Positions 21,205 through 33,257 of a DNA stretch of 64,000 bases are shown one piece after another. Source of the stretch: Ursus arctos (taxonomy: Eukaryota > Chordata > Mammalia > Carnivora > Ursidae); the NCBI RefSeq assembly GCF_023065955.2, contig NW_026622930.1, positions 17,771,449 through 17,835,448 on the forward strand, given 5' to 3'. The notes beneath the pieces were generated by a model. That model ran no database searches and was not told the origin of the DNA. It saw only the letters and a list, made by a program, of their open reading frames with translations. A program made the position numbers and the translations under genes. Within the stretch, counting starts at the first letter, position 1; every line of letters begins with the position of its first letter.

Positions 21205-21440
21205 AAGAACAACATTCAGAAGACGCTCAAGTTGCTGCAGGAAACAATGAAAGGAAGGAAACGTTAGTCAAGGGTGAAAGGCACCATATGTCCTCCAGTA
21301 CCTAGGCACAACAGGGAGTCAGCCTAATAGCTGTCTTAATGCACCCTGTTGTGTGTAGGTATCGAGGACATATGGTATATTTCACCCTGAACTGTGAATT
21401 TCCTGAAACAGCTGTAATGTTCTTTTAATATAGTTTGTGT
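21205..21440. repeat. Long imperfect palindrome (hairpin), MITE-like
   Basis: The core arms 21268-21317 and 21341-21389 are reverse complements over most of their length. Perfect blocks include GGGTGAAA, ACCATATGTCCTC, TACCTA and CACAACAGGG, about 42 of 49 positions in all. They are separated by a loop of about 24 bases. Complementarity continues outward more weakly (CAGGAAA at about 21238 with TTTCCTG at about 21399; AAGAAC at about 21206 with GTTCTTTT at about 21419). This is the architecture of a palindromic non-autonomous DNA transposon, a type known to give rise to microRNA precursors. I cannot name the family. No coding capacity. Confidence 0.75.
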
Positions 21441-23139
21441 GGGTCATTATATATAAGCAGAGATGTTTAAAACATCCCCCTTTCTCCCACTCACAGTAAT
21501 CAAAGGAACTTTATATTTGGTTAATGTACACTTCTAACTATAGAACTTTTCCCATTTTAAAATGTTACCTGCCCAACCCCCACCCTTTACCTCTCTCCCT
21601 TTTTCCACAAATCTATTTTTCTCTCTCCATTTCTCAATCCTGCCCCCCTTTCTTCTTTTCTGTAGTTAACGAAGGGCTGCTTTGAGGAAAAGGAGTGAAA
21701 TATTTTCATGCTTGCATATCAAAACTGTTTATATGCATTTTTATTTTTAAAGTGTTGGATAAAATTTAGATCTCAATTTCAAGTTTGGGATTTCAAAAGT
21801 ATTAGTAAAAGTAGGAAGCTGTGTTTATTATCTCCTGAAGAGTCAGTTTTTTCCTCTGGGACATTTTATGCTTGTTCTGAATTCACACAGCCAGTTCTGA
21901 TTTGCAACCTGTGACTTAGAAACAGTTTAAGAGGATTCTTAGATTCAAACAGTAAAACATTAACCCGATTGTGAAAATGAGAAAAAAAAAGTCTCAATGA
22001 GGGTCAAGTGAAGAGTAAGTTATGACAATAATCATGTAAACCTATAGTCAAGGAAAAGGCTGAAAGATATCATTTCAAGGAAACATGCTTGATGTGAAAT
22101 TAATTTGACAGAGGTGTAACTGTTAAAAAGAAAGTTCATCTGAAATCACTGAAGGTGATTAATAGTTCAAGTAAGACACAAATGACACTATCTTAGAGAA
22201 CAATTATTTTTCAAGGTTCATTGGAGGAAAAACAATGAAAATTCACAGCACTCAATTAGGACCCAAAGAGTTGCTTACTGAAATTAATAATGACTGAAAA
22301 TTTAAGAATACTGATTATAACACTTTGCCTTCATATGAGGATATTTTATTATAGCTTTGAATTATGATAAATGACAAAACTATCTCATTTTAAATGTATT
22401 TACCTAACTTAAATATATATAGTTCTGTACTCTGAAAATATATTTTCACATTTTTCTTGGTTGTGGTTGTGGGTGAGTTGAAGCCATCATTCCCCCTTAA
22501 ACATTAAGGAACTGAAATGTACACAGAAAAGTGTTAGAGCCAAGTTGTTATTAACAAAGCCACCTGCTCAAAGATCTTTGCTTTTGGTAATAAATGGAGC
22601 TGGATAGGGACAGATTAGGCTAAGAATTCTTCCAGGCATTTCTTTGGTGAATAAAGGTTTTGGTAACACACTGTATGTCCTAACTACATACAAATGTTTT
22701 AACATCAGCCACATAGTTTCCCAGAAGAGTAAAATACCATTAAAGCCAGCTCTACTACCTTGGAATTTATGATACTTAATAGCTACAAAAATGTTTATCT
22801 TTGCTCAATATCTGATGAAAAAAGTTACCAAGTAAAACTAAGCAAAATAAATAGGATATAGGAGTCTATTTGAGAAAACTTGATTGGCATAAGTATTTCC
22901 AAAGGTTTGTACAAGATCTTTAAAACAAGCAAATTTCTGTATATTCTTTAGAGTAGAATCAATTTATCAGTATTAATTGCTCAGGGTCTTTTGATATATA
23001 AAGTGGTATTTATTTTTAAATATTTCATAATTCTTATTTAACAATGATACACGTTCTTCTTAATTAGTTCGTGTAGAGATTTTTTTTCCATTTGCGTCAA
23101 GGTTCCAGTCACTTACAAAATTTGTGATAAAGAACATAT
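21441..23139. other. Unassigned AT-rich DNA
   Basis: No exon, RNA gene or nameable repeat is seen. A CT-rich stretch lies at about 21571-21661. Confidence 0.5.
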
Positions 23140-23245
23140 ATGGCAAAGTGAAACCCAGCTTTCTCCTAGTTAGCTATACCAACTGTAAGCAAATTATTTT
23201 TCTATACTCCTAATTACCTTATCTCCAGAATGGAAGAGTATATCT
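23140..23245 (+). mobile_element. MIR: MIR SINE fragment, sense
   Basis: The sequence 'aaacccagctttctcctag', 'ctgtaagcaaattattttt' and 'taccttatctccagaatggaag' follows the MIR sense core ('gggcaagttacttaacctctc ... tcatctgtaaaatgg'). It is old and degraded. Confidence 0.45.
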
Positions 23246-23247
23246 AG

Positions 23248-23393
23248 AGCAGTGCTTTTTAAACTTTAATATGCATAAAAATCACTGAGGATTTGTTAAA
23301 AATGCAAATTTTAACAGAATAGGTCTTGGATGGTGCCCACTCTTCTGTGTTTCTAAAACATTCCCAGGTTATCCTGCTTACTGGTTCATGTTG
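23248..23393. mobile_element. hAT-Charlie MITE of the MER5/MER20 type
   Basis: It begins 'cagtgctttttaaactttaatatgcataaaaatcac', continues with 'ttgttaaaaatgcaaatt' and ends with 'cattcccaggttatcctgc'. This matches the order of the MER5/MER20 group of non-autonomous hAT elements. Confidence 0.6.
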
Positions 23394-23404
23394 AGCAAAA
23401 GGCT

Positions 23405-23592
23405 CATTCCAGTTTCTCATATTCCTTGGTTGCAAATGGAAGCATCTAGGGAGATTTTTAAAGTAACCAATACCTATTCCCACACAGACAATTGAATGAG
23501 ACTCTTGATGTGGGGTCCAGGCATCAATATTTTTGAGGTTACCATGTGATGTGAAAATGAAGTCAGAATTGAGAACAGCTGTTTGAGATGAT
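23405..23592. mobile_element. Second hAT-Charlie MITE (MER5 type), adjacent
   Basis: The block 'tctcatattccttggttgc', 'atctagggagatttttaaa', 'tgtggggtccaggcatcaa', 'attgagaacagctg' matches another MER5-like element with its terminal 'gagaaccactg'-like end. The 124-codon minus-strand frame across both elements is therefore not a gene. Confidence 0.55.
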
Positions 23593-24109
23593 ACCTGTTT
23601 CTGTTCAAGCTTTATGATGGCCTTAGTAGACAAGGTGTACTTTGTAAAATCATGTGTTCTACTGGAAAATGAGACAACCCATCAACTACAGGAGATTGGA
23701 TAAGAAAATGGATAATTTTTTGGATAGCGAATTCACATTAGTGCTACATGTCTCTCACCAAAAGGAGCAAAACAAGAAGATTGAAAAATGTAATCGAATA
23801 CCACCAAGAGTACCAAGGGGAGATTAAGAATCCATTTAAAAAAAAAATGGCTTGGCTTGTTGTTAAGATTGTAACATGAAGAAAAGAAAAGACAAAGGTC
23901 AGAGCCATATTTAATTAATTATGGGAAAAGCCACATGTAATTAACAGCTGTGTGGGATAAATATCCATGTCTGTGTACTTCTAAAGATGAAATGGATCTG
24001 CTCAAATGTGGGCCTATGACCACTGAAGAATGTTCAGTTACCCTTAGCTGGCTAACCAATCCTTTGGTCCCATGAAGCAAAGAGTGTCCTTAGACCACTA
24101 ATTATAATT
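23593..24109. other. Unassigned AT-rich DNA
   Basis: No feature can be supported. Confidence 0.5.
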
Positions 24110-24335
24110 ACAGCCAACTCACCCTTCTGCACCTCCTGTCCCAACTCTTGATTTAGTTTTCTGACACTTATCAGCTCTGACATACCACAGTATAAATTTC
24201 CTTTGTTTACATTAAAATGTAGTAACAGAAACTTTTGTCTGATTTTCCTTCTTATATCCAGGTTCCTAAACAGTGCAGGTACAAAATACGTGTTTTGGGC
24301 AAATACTTGTTGAACAAGTAAATGAAATGAAACAA
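24110..24335 (+). mobile_element. L2 LINE 3' end, sense, diverged
   Basis: The right half ('tatccaggttcctaaacagtgcagg' and 'caaatacttgttgaacaagtaaatg') matches the L2 tail ('gtgcctggcacatagtaggtgctcaataaatatttgttgaatg'). The left half is weak. Confidence 0.5.
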
Positions 24336-26653
24336 AGATATTTAGAAAAGGATAACAAAATAGCAAAAGAAAAAGGAAAGATGAATATAATCTTAACACC
24401 TGAAAGTAATGTAATATTGTGTATCAACTACAATGAAAGCTAATGTTGAAATAACAGATGGTTGACATCTAAAAAAAGCGAACAAACACGTAATCTTAGA
24501 AGGTCTAAGAATCCATTCTGTCTCCTCCTACCAGCCGGAGGAATCTTTGTATTGCTTTTATATGAAAGGTTGGCCTTATAAACTATTGTCTTGAATATTT
24601 AAGATGTCTGTACCATAATGCTGTCAAGTAACAGAATGTAACTTAAAATTCCACAAAAACTCTAAAATTTCATGACTAAAATATTCCAGATATCGCATTA
24701 GATACTTAAATTATTAAAGTCCTTAATTCAATTGCAGAAAATTACTCTTGCATATTTGCAAGATGAACTGAAAACTTATAAACTATGTTTGTTTTTGTTT
24801 TTTCCCATGTTCGGAGAAATCAGTAAATTTCAGATTAAATATTCTTTTTTGGGACATGGTTGATTCAACTATAAAATAAATGTAGACTCCTCTAAATTCT
24901 GAAAGTATTTATTCTAAATTCTTAGAATTTAAGGTAACATTGACAATCCAACAATGGGACCAAAGGAGTGACACTTTCTCCATGTTCTTACTTTTGAGTA
25001 AATACAATGGGAATATTTATTTTTGCGTGATCTGGGTATGAAGGGAAACTTGTTTGTTCACGTTACATATCTAAGAAGTATACAATTTAATACTGTGGTC
25101 TTTTAATGTCATGTGTAAGTGAAAACAAAGGAGAGCAAAAGAAGATACTGGCAGCAGTGGTGTGGTTTATGTCTATTTTCTGGTTTGATGGGACCTTTGT
25201 TAGCCTCAAGTCTTGATAAACAATTTTGAGGGCCAGCTTATTGGTAATTTCTTGATATTGTTTATGGATAGTCTACTTTATTGGTTTTGTTTTTCTTTCA
25301 ATTTCCTATTCTTTAAACTATTACAGGAGGGGAAATGTTTGATCACAGCACTTCTATTTAAAGACTGTAAACAATTATATTTTATGATGTCTATAATGAT
25401 AATTTGGAACTTGATTTTGCCAGAGTGTATTTAGATAATTATAGCTTTCTTTCTGCTGGGTTGTACCTTCATTCTGTTTTTTTCCAGCCTATTCCATATT
25501 AACATCTTTTGGTTTTAAATCTAAATCAATAACAGTTATATTTTATTTCTCTAAATATTGCTGAAAACGGACATTTGTGTTAATTTGGGTTAACCTGAGT
25601 TAGCAGACACTTGAATCAAATTGTGAATTTTAGGGAAAATATATTCTTATTTGTGTTTAATAACATGGTTGAATCAGTGGGGAAAGAAAGGGGACAATTG
25701 CTTATAAAGAGAGACCTATTTCCCCTCCATTAAGTTTAATTGCAAACATTTTAGGCATAATGAATCACTGCTGACCATAGGCCACATCATCATTCTGTGG
25801 TCATTGTGGGTGCTTGTGGGTACAAGTTTTGTATTTCAATTAGTAGGAAGAATTTATAAGTATATTTATAATATTATAGGAGCCTTTTGTAAGTTGCACA
25901 TGAAACTGGGAGAAAAATAATTCCTTGGAACCCTTTGGCCTCCTAAAACCTTAAACTTTTACATCATGGAAGTTAAAAAATGATCTCTTTCTTTTTGGTT
26001 CTCTGTATTACTCAGGTGGAACAATCTGAAAAACTATTTATGAGAAATGTTAAAATATGCTTTGAGAAAACCACCATAACTATATTTTAAAATTGTTTTC
26101 AAAGCCTTTGGCAGTTTAAAGAGCCAAGCAAACAAAAGATGTAAAATTACTTAGTTGTTCTCAAGCCTGCAACCATCAGAATAAAACAAAACTGGCTGCT
26201 TGGGGTTGATTGTAGAAATAATGCAGATGGAGACTCCAATACACGGCAGAATTTGCTAGTTATTAGAAAAGAGAAAATCGTGGCAAGTGGAGTCATGGGG
26301 TCATGCCACATGAAGCATCATCAACATGCAAATATTTTCTGATGGGAAGTATTTTAATAGATATTTAGTATCTAGAGTCAGAAGGCAAGATGAACAGAGG
26401 GAGATCACAATGGTGATATATGCCCAAAATAAAGTTTTTCATTGGTATATATAATTAGGAATTCAATTTTAGTACCTATTTGAACCAAGTGTGGTAAATT
26501 CAGTGTTTAAACAAACAAGATAGAAAAAATAGGGGTTGAGCAGTAGGGTTTATTTTTCTTACTTGATTATGAACAGAAATGACCACTAATTCTAGGGTAT
26601 ACATAGCTTCAGGGATCTGACATAGATAGAATCTTAGATATTAAAAAATAAGG
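24336..26653. other. Unassigned AT-rich DNA
   Basis: More than 2 kb without a recognised repeat, RNA gene or coding exon. The only open frame of note, 25213-25434 (plus), is phenylalanine- and leucine-rich from AT-rich sequence and shows no motif. Confidence 0.5.
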
Positions 26654-26678
26654 CACACACACACACACACACACACAG
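26654..26678. repeat. (CA)n microsatellite
   Basis: About 12 uninterrupted CA dinucleotides. It could be polymorphic. Confidence 0.97.
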
Positions 26679-27024
26679 AAACTCTCCAAATATATTATTG
26701 TATGTACAAGTATGAATATAAATCTAAGGAAAAAATAATGATAGGTAACAAAGTATGGAAAATAGGTGAAGTGTTTACTTATCAAATGGGAGATGAAATG
26801 GGCCTGGAACAAAGGGGAACTTTATTACATAATTTTAATTTTTACCAGAAGTCATGTAGTGATTCATAATTATTTTTGGCAAATTATTAAAAGGAAAAGT
26901 AAGATAAAATTTAGGCCTTTGAGACAGAAATTGTAAAACTGGAAGATGATTAATGTTTCTAAGTTTCAAAGTAGTAAGGGTGGCCAGAGGCAGCAAATGG
27001 AAAAGTCCAAAGTTTGAACTTAAA

Positions 27025-27415
27025 AATACACGTCTCTTCAGGCCTTTGCACCTTGCTTGTTTGTTTGCCTCCTTCCACATAGTCCCATGGCTTCAGCTCT
27101 TCTCGCAAATAGTTACAAGACGGATTCCTTCACTTTGTTTTTATCTCCGATAAAATGACATTTCTTTGGGTGGTCCAGACTCCCCTTTCTAAAACATTGC
27201 CTCTTACCATTCTCTCACCTCATTACCATGAATTAGTTTCCTTCATAGCGTTTTTCACAATCTGACATATTTTAAGTATCATTATGTTAATATGTGTTTT
27301 GAGCACTGGAATAGAACTCCGAGAAGGCAGGGCCTTCAGCTTTTTCTCTTTCTCAACACTTAACAGCAGTACTTAGCACGTAGTAGTTGCTAAAAACATA
27401 CATATTGAAAAGGAG
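27025..27415 (+). mobile_element. L2 LINE 3' region, sense
   Basis: The order 'cttcaggcctttgcaccttgc', 'cctcattaccatgaattag', 'actccgagaaggcagggcc' and 'agtacttagcacgtagtagttgc' matches L2 3' sequence in the right order. Confidence 0.68.
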
Positions 27416-27994
27416 AAAAACTTTTATAGGTCCTTAAAAGATGCTGTTAGGAGCAAAAGCCAAATAAGGTGGACTCTAAAATAGGATGCCAAACAGAATA
27501 TAACCAACTCTTATGAAAGTTAATTCGTTCCACTTACAAATGATCTTTATATTATGTCTTGTATTTCATATCTCTTAGATATTTGAATGTCTCTTGATAT
27601 TAAATGGATAATTTCAAGTTAAATTCAATGTAGAGAAAATTGTAGCTTAATATTAAGTCTGGACCATCTCTTCCTAACAGGGATTTTTTTTTTTTAACTT
27701 GTCCTATAGTCCCTAATATCTCATCACTTCTACATATGGCTACCATAGTGGGCCTGAAGGAAGAAACAATGGTCTGGGGTTGTTATCTTGGCTCAAAAGC
27801 AACCTATTGCAGAAATACGTATATTAAAAGTTATAATGTTGAGCTTATGTTTTTCTTTTCCTCATATTTTCTATTTAATTATCTATTGGCTATTCCTATA
27901 AGCATATAACAGACTCAGATGTATGGTATTTGATTAAAAAGCTTTTTAGTCATAGTGTCTATATCTTGTTGGGAGAATATTTTGTCTGAGTTTT
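27416..27994. other. Unassigned AT-rich DNA
   Basis: No feature can be supported. A T-run is at about 27685-27697. Confidence 0.5.
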
Positions 27995-28179
27995 TAGAAT
28001 TATTATTTATTTGAGAGAGAGAGAGAGAGAGAGAACAAGTGGCGGGGGGGGGGGGGACAAAGGGAGAGGGAAGAGGAGACTCCCCTCTGAGTAGGGAGCC
28101 AGGGCTCCATCCCAGGACCCTGAGATCATGTCCTGAGCTGAAGGCAGACGCTTAACTGACTGAGTCACACAGGCACCTC
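27995..28179 (-). mobile_element. SINEC: Can-SINE, antisense, with GA and G runs
   Basis: From the left it has 'ttattatttatttgagag', a (GA)n run, a G-run at about 28044-28056, the 'ccatcccaggaccctgagatc' box and 'actgactgagtcacacaggc'. TTGTCTGAGTTTT at 27982-27994 is repeated at 28180-28192, a perfect target duplication. Confidence 0.95.
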
Positions 28180-28192
28180 TTGTCTGAGTTTT

Positions 28193-29097
28193 ATACTGGA
28201 TTTTATATGCCAAATAGAAATCATTACGAAATTCTGTTCAAAGTTGTTCAGAATTGTAGGCTTTACAAATCCCCTCTCCTTTAAGCATACTTGGTAGTTC
28301 AGCATTTTAGAGCAAGCAAGCCTTGCCTTGAATATAATAATGGTGAAGGCAGAACTTTCCAAAACTTCAACTAAAAAGCACATATTGGGGAGGATACTTT
28401 TTTACCTATGATGAAAGAAAACTTGCAAGATAGTGATTTTTTTATTGCTTTCTCTTGTGTATTTTATCATCAACACTCCAAAAATTAATTTGATTTTGTT
28501 GTTGCTTAATTGAGTGACTAAATTTATCTATGAAAGATGTTTAACACCACTACAAACACAAGTATAATAGTGCATTTAAATTGTAAAGTGCTTCAAATAA
28601 GCATGTGAGATATTACTATTAATATTCTAAATGCTGGACACCAAAAATAGATTTTAAAATAACCAAATATGATAAAGAAAGAGAATGCATGTTCAGGTAA
28701 ATATAAATTTCTGACACTGAGGATTATCTAGGAAAAAAGTTTGTTTTAATTTGAACAGCTAAAAGGATTTCTCATCTGAATGGTGTGTATATGCATGTGT
28801 GTATTAATCACCATAAGAATTATGATAATTTAGAATTTTAGGATCACTCAAGGCATTTTATGACTCCCAATCATCACAGTGTTGGAAGTGGGTCTAAAAT
28901 GAGTTATTTGTAAGAATGCAAACCCCAGGACCCTAAAGCCCACCACTCTGAATTTTAAAAGCTTATCTTTAATAGTTCTTCTGTACCCCAAATTTTAAGA
29001 ACTACCTTTTGGCAATACTATGAAAGAAGTAAAAATAAAATAAGTGTAATAATTATAGCAATATTATTACTAATAATTGATATTTTGAATGTGCTGA
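28193..29097. other. Unassigned AT-rich DNA
   Basis: No feature can be supported. Confidence 0.5.
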
Positions 29098-29275
29098 TTA
29101 TTACCACCATTCTAATCATGTTACATGTATTAACTCCTTTACTAATTGCAGTGACCCTGTATGGTAGATACTATGACAAACTCCATTTTACTATTGAAGA
29201 AAGTGTGTCACAGAGAGGTTAAGTAATTTGACTAATACGGTGTGAAAGTGGGGGAGTCTGGAGCCAACAATGGAG
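29098..29275 (-). mobile_element. MIR: MIR SINE, antisense
   Basis: It reads 'taatcatgttacatgtattaactcc', 'ccctgtatggtagatactatg', 'ccattttactattgaagaaag' and 'cacagagaggttaagtaattt', the reverse complement of the MIR core, with the expected order and spacing. Confidence 0.8.
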
Positions 29276-29324
29276 CCTGCTTCCTGAGTTTGCCTTATCA
29301 GCCCTTTCAGAATTCCCTTGTGTC

Positions 29325-29770
29325 TGATCCATGCCACACACTGTGGAGAGATGAAGCACAGCCCACTCTCAAAGGCCTTAATGTCCAGAGGGGAGACAGA
29401 CAAACACTGAGACAAATGCAAATTTGACTAAGGCATAAGATGATCAGGAGAGGAAAGACTATTAATCTCTACAGAGAAATCTTCACGGAGGCAACAAGTC
29501 AACCTTAAAATTAAGTGGAAATGGCAGATAAGATGATGGCAGCATTCCATACAGTTCCAGCTGTGCTGTACTGAAAAGTCACGGAACATTAAAGCATGAC
29601 ACATTTAGAAGAAAGTAGTTTAGTGTGGCACGGATATAGTGTGTAGGATGAGGACAAGTGGAAGGAGGTGGAGCTGGAGAGGTAAATCAGGGCAACCTAT
29701 GAAAAAAATGAAGAGAATGGCTTTACTGGTCATGCCAAGTCCAAAGGCAAAGGTATCCAGATTTTTTTTT
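29325..29770 (-). mobile_element. L2 LINE fragment, antisense
   Basis: Blocks 'aaggccttaatgtccagagg', 'ggagacagacaaacactgag', 'gagaaatcttcacggaggc', 'ggaggtggagctggagaggt' and 'gggcaacctatgaa' follow the reverse complement of the L2 3' region in order. The adjoining reading frames on both strands come from this relic. Confidence 0.55.
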
Positions 29771-31584
29771 TTTTCTATGACAGCAGTGCCCTCTTGAGTT
29801 GTGCAGGGCAAAACCCTCACTGATACATGTAGTGGGGGAGTGATCATGGGACAGTGTTAAAAAGTGGAAATAGTAAGATGAGATGTGCTACAAATTTAAG
29901 CCAGTGCTTCAAAAAGCATGCATAGGGAGACCATAACCCACCTAAAATTTGATTCAATTTGGGTAGATCTAGTCTCAAAAGACCTTGAAGATAGCCCTTT
30001 GCTGTGGAGGTCAGAGTTCACCTGTATCTTCCTTCAGGATTCTTAAAAATGTAAATATTTTTATAAAGTTGTCACTATCAAGGGCTCTATCAAAGAAATG
30101 TTACAGACTCAAGAAAACTAATGATTGACTTAAGGCAGAGTGGTCACATAGTACATTGTTTGGGTTTTTCTCTATGTACTGCATTTTGCTCCATCACTCG
30201 AGAAACCGATGGGGGACTCTGACAAGCTCTATCTAGTAAAAGCACTTCTTAATAGCTTAACTTGCTGGGCAGGGTGGCTTTGTCACTGGGGCATCATGGC
30301 AGGAAGGGGCCAGCCACCTCAGCTGCTTGCTGGGGCAAGCATCTCACAGCGGAAGCCAAAGAAGCAGGTTTCAAGTGATGCAGCAAAGCAGACAGGGGTG
30401 GAGCGCAAGCTTCTTAAGAAACCTTAGAGTTCATGAAAGAGGGAATAAGTTAAACATTTCCAACAAATTAAAGAATGGAGAAAAATCTATATAAATTAAA
30501 GAATGGGGAAAATTCTCTGCACTCAAACAGGAAGGCGAACTTTAGAAATCATTGAGAGAATGATTATAGATGAATCGTTAAAAATAAAGAGAGTAGTAAA
30601 AGTAAGCAGACCAGGCTTAAAAAAAAAATCAACTTATAGGAAAAGAAAAGAAAGTTAATAAAAAAGAGGAGAAATATTTTAAGATGTGTTATATCTGATA
30701 ATGTTAATGTGGCGATGAGAATGATCAAGGATGTTCCTGACTTTTGAAATAGTCATCTGATAAGTCCTTAGCCAAGATTCAATCTCATGCAGATTTGATG
30801 CCAGGGACTGCCTTCTCTCAGTCATAGCAATCTAACAAATTCTGCGAACCCTATTTTAATTATGATTTATTAACTCATTACTCAGAAGGTCACATTGTTT
30901 CCTCAAGAGAAGGCTCCACCCCAACCCACTTTGCAGGGTTGTGGGGGAGGGGTGTCTGTGCATAGATAAAGATGGATTGGGGTATACCATCTGCTTATAC
31001 TTGTAAAAGTATGCTGTAATGCTTTTCCTTCAAGGTAAATTTTAAAAATTGAATATTTGTGGAATGAATGGGGCAGCTTTTGTTGATTTTTTTATGGAGA
31101 CGATTTAGGTAAAGGATAGCAATAATACTGTATTTGTATAGAGAATTATAAGTTCTGAGGATAAGTATTAATAAATATCTTTTAAATTACGTTATGTGTA
31201 GGCTGAAAAACTAATGAAATCTCTGAATTTATACTTGACCTTGTCCAATTTAAATGCAGAATCAGTCTTGTAAGAATAGATTATAAGAGTATCCTAAGTA
31301 TCTGGGTGAGTGAGCAGAAAAGTACCTGATGAGTTTTAGTGTCAGCTAGTGCAGTGTAAAGTGGTGAAGAATAAAACACTTAAACTATATGTGCATAAAA
31401 AAGGCCTCTGAGGTATTGATTCCTATTCTTGGCTCATAGTTCGCACTTACAACATTTGCCTCGCCTCTGCTGAGTCTTTATTATCCCCTGTGTTGTCCCG
31501 ATGTGTCATTGCATAACTTGGCCCAGGACAATGGCTTGAATGGATCAAGACATGTCTTTTATTTTTTTTTTTAATTTGTTTTTC
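29771..31584. other. Unassigned DNA, including a less AT-rich patch at 30195-30430
   Basis: No repeat is named. Bases 30195-30430 are noticeably G-rich compared with the surroundings and open in one plus frame for 72 codons, with no domain and no clear splice signals. Bases 30900-30960 contain a short G-rich stretch. Confidence 0.45.
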
Positions 31585-31626
31585 TTAGAAGAATAGTTCT
31601 TTATTTTTTTAGAAGAATAGTTCTTT
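31585..31626. repeat. Tandem duplication of 24 bases
   Basis: TTAGAAGAATAGTTCTTT at 31585-31602 is repeated exactly at 31609-31626, with a T-rich spacer. Confidence 0.9.
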
Positions 31627-31639
31627 CTTTCCAAATATA

Positions 31640-31785
31640 AGTTTATTTTTTATTACAATGTTCAGTTAGCCACTGTATAGTATATCATTAGTTTTTGATA
31701 TAGTGTTCAGTGATTCATTAGTTATGTATAACACCCAGTGCACATCACAACATGTGCCCTCCTTAATACCCATCACTCTGTTACT
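31640..31785 (-). mobile_element. Carnivore L1 3' end, antisense
   Basis: The segment 'atcattagtttttgatatagtg', 'ttcattagttatgtataacacc', 'cagtgcacatcacaacatgtgc' and 'cttaatacccatcac' is the reverse complement of the 3' untranslated end of carnivore L1 elements. Confidence 0.8.
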
Positions 31786-32129
31786 ACATATAGCAAATTT
31801 TCCCCCAGTCATTTCAGCTCTACCCATGACTTTGTAAGTATGGCAACAAAATATGGGACATTATCAGGAAGGGCACTGGAAACAGAGTGTTTTCCTGCTG
31901 TCAAGGGGTAGGTTACACAAACCCACCCGTAATGGTGTGTACAGTTATGGTTTCTGCATTTCCAGAAGATAAAAAAAAATGAAAAGACATGCAAAGCAAA
32001 GGGCAGTAGGTAAGAAGGGAGCAATTATGCTCCACAATAAAATCATAAAAAATCTGTGAAGGTGACAGTTGAAAATATAAGTTATTGAGGTTTTAATGAA
32101 AAAATAATTGTCATAATACTATTCATAGT
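31786..32129. other. Unassigned sequence
   Basis: No feature can be supported. Confidence 0.5.
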
Positions 32130-32312
32130 TATTCTACATGTACTTTTAAATAAGGCATTTACTTCTTCCTTTACATCTCCCAATAAGCCTGTATTATCCC
32201 AATATAATTATTTCTCTTCATAGGTGAAGGAATTGAGCCTCAGAGTAATGATAAACCTGACCATAGATCAGGGGAAGAGTGAGTTCTTGAACCCTAGGTC
32301 CACCGAATTCAC
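32130..32312 (-). mobile_element. MIR: MIR SINE, antisense
   Basis: It reads 'ttacatctcccaataagcctg', 'cataggtgaaggaattgagcctcagag' and 'gttcttgaaccctaggtcc', the reverse complement of MIR. Confidence 0.65.
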
Positions 32313-32694
32313 AGAGTTTTAAAAATCAAAATTTTTAGAAGAATTTAAGGTTTTTATTTGAAGTAGGAGTGTGTGACTTTAAGAGCAAATACTAGGAACT
32401 ACTATTACACAGGGTGAAGAATATACACTTTTAAATTAAGAGGCAATGTGAATGGGTTTGAAAAGGGTTTGAGAACCTTATTCAACCCCCTAAATATAAT
32501 TTGGTGCTGGCTTTATCTTTAAAGTTGAATGAGGAAGATGTCCTGTTTCTTCCTATGGAGTTCTTCCTGAGCTCCTCTTGGGGAGCACTGCAATGCAAAG
32601 CTTCTGGAACAACCTGCAAAACCTTTGACTTCGAGAACTGAGAATTTAAAGCTGTAGTTGAAGTTCTGTTTGTGGTTAAGATTTACCGAATGAG

Positions 32695-32897
32695 GGGCAC
32701 CTGGGTGGCGCAGTCTTTAAGCGTCTGCCTTTGGCTCAGGGCGTGATCCCGGCGTTCTGGGATCAAGCCCCACATCAGGCTCCTCCACTATGAGCCTGCT
32801 TCTTCCTCTCCCAGTCCCCCTGCTTGTGTTCCCTCTCTTGCTGGCTGTCTCTATCTCTGTCAAATAAATAAATAAAATCTTTAAAAAAAAAAAAAAA
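32695..32897 (+). mobile_element. SINEC: Young Can-SINE, sense, with target duplication
   Basis: The full set of young-type blocks is present ('gggcacctgggtggcgc', 'gcgtgatcccggcgttctgg', 'aggctcctccactatgag') followed by AATAAATAAATAAAATC and an A-run. The 17 bases at 32678-32694 are repeated at 32898-32914 with one mismatch. It faces a similar SINE 158 bases downstream in the opposite orientation. Confidence 0.98.
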
Positions 32898-33055
32898 AAG
32901 ATTTACCGACTGAGCCACTATTGCCGGAAAGGAAACAAAAACAAAAAACAAAACATGAGGCAAAAGGGTAGACGTATAAGATGTTAGAAATTCCATTAGC
33001 TTCTGTAACAATTTTTCTAGGAATAGAAGATAGTAATTAAAATGGAAGTATTCTT

Positions 33056-33257
33056 TTTTTTTTTTTTAAAGATTTTACTTATTTATTTGACAGAGAGAGA
33101 GACAGCCAGCGAGAGAGGGAACACAAGCAGGGGGAGTGGGAGAGGAAGAAGCAGGCTTCCAGCGGAGGAGCCTGATGTGGGGCTCGATCCCATAACGCCG
33201 GGATCATGCCCTGAGCTGAAGACAGACGCTTAACGACTGAGCCATCCAGTCGCCCCC
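33056..33257 (-). mobile_element. SINEC: Young Can-SINE, antisense, with target duplication
   Basis: A T-run is followed by 'aaagattttacttatttatttg', 'gacagccagcgagagaggg', the 'ggggctcgatcccataacgcc' box and 'actgagccatccagtcgcccc'. The 17 bases at 33039-33055 recur at 33258-33274 with one mismatch. The copy is roughly 90% identical to the reverse complement of the neighbour at 32695-32897. Confidence 0.98.

Noticed and set aside
23259..23633. Minus-strand 124-codon frame
   Set aside because: It runs through two adjacent hAT MITEs (MER5-like), which are non-coding.
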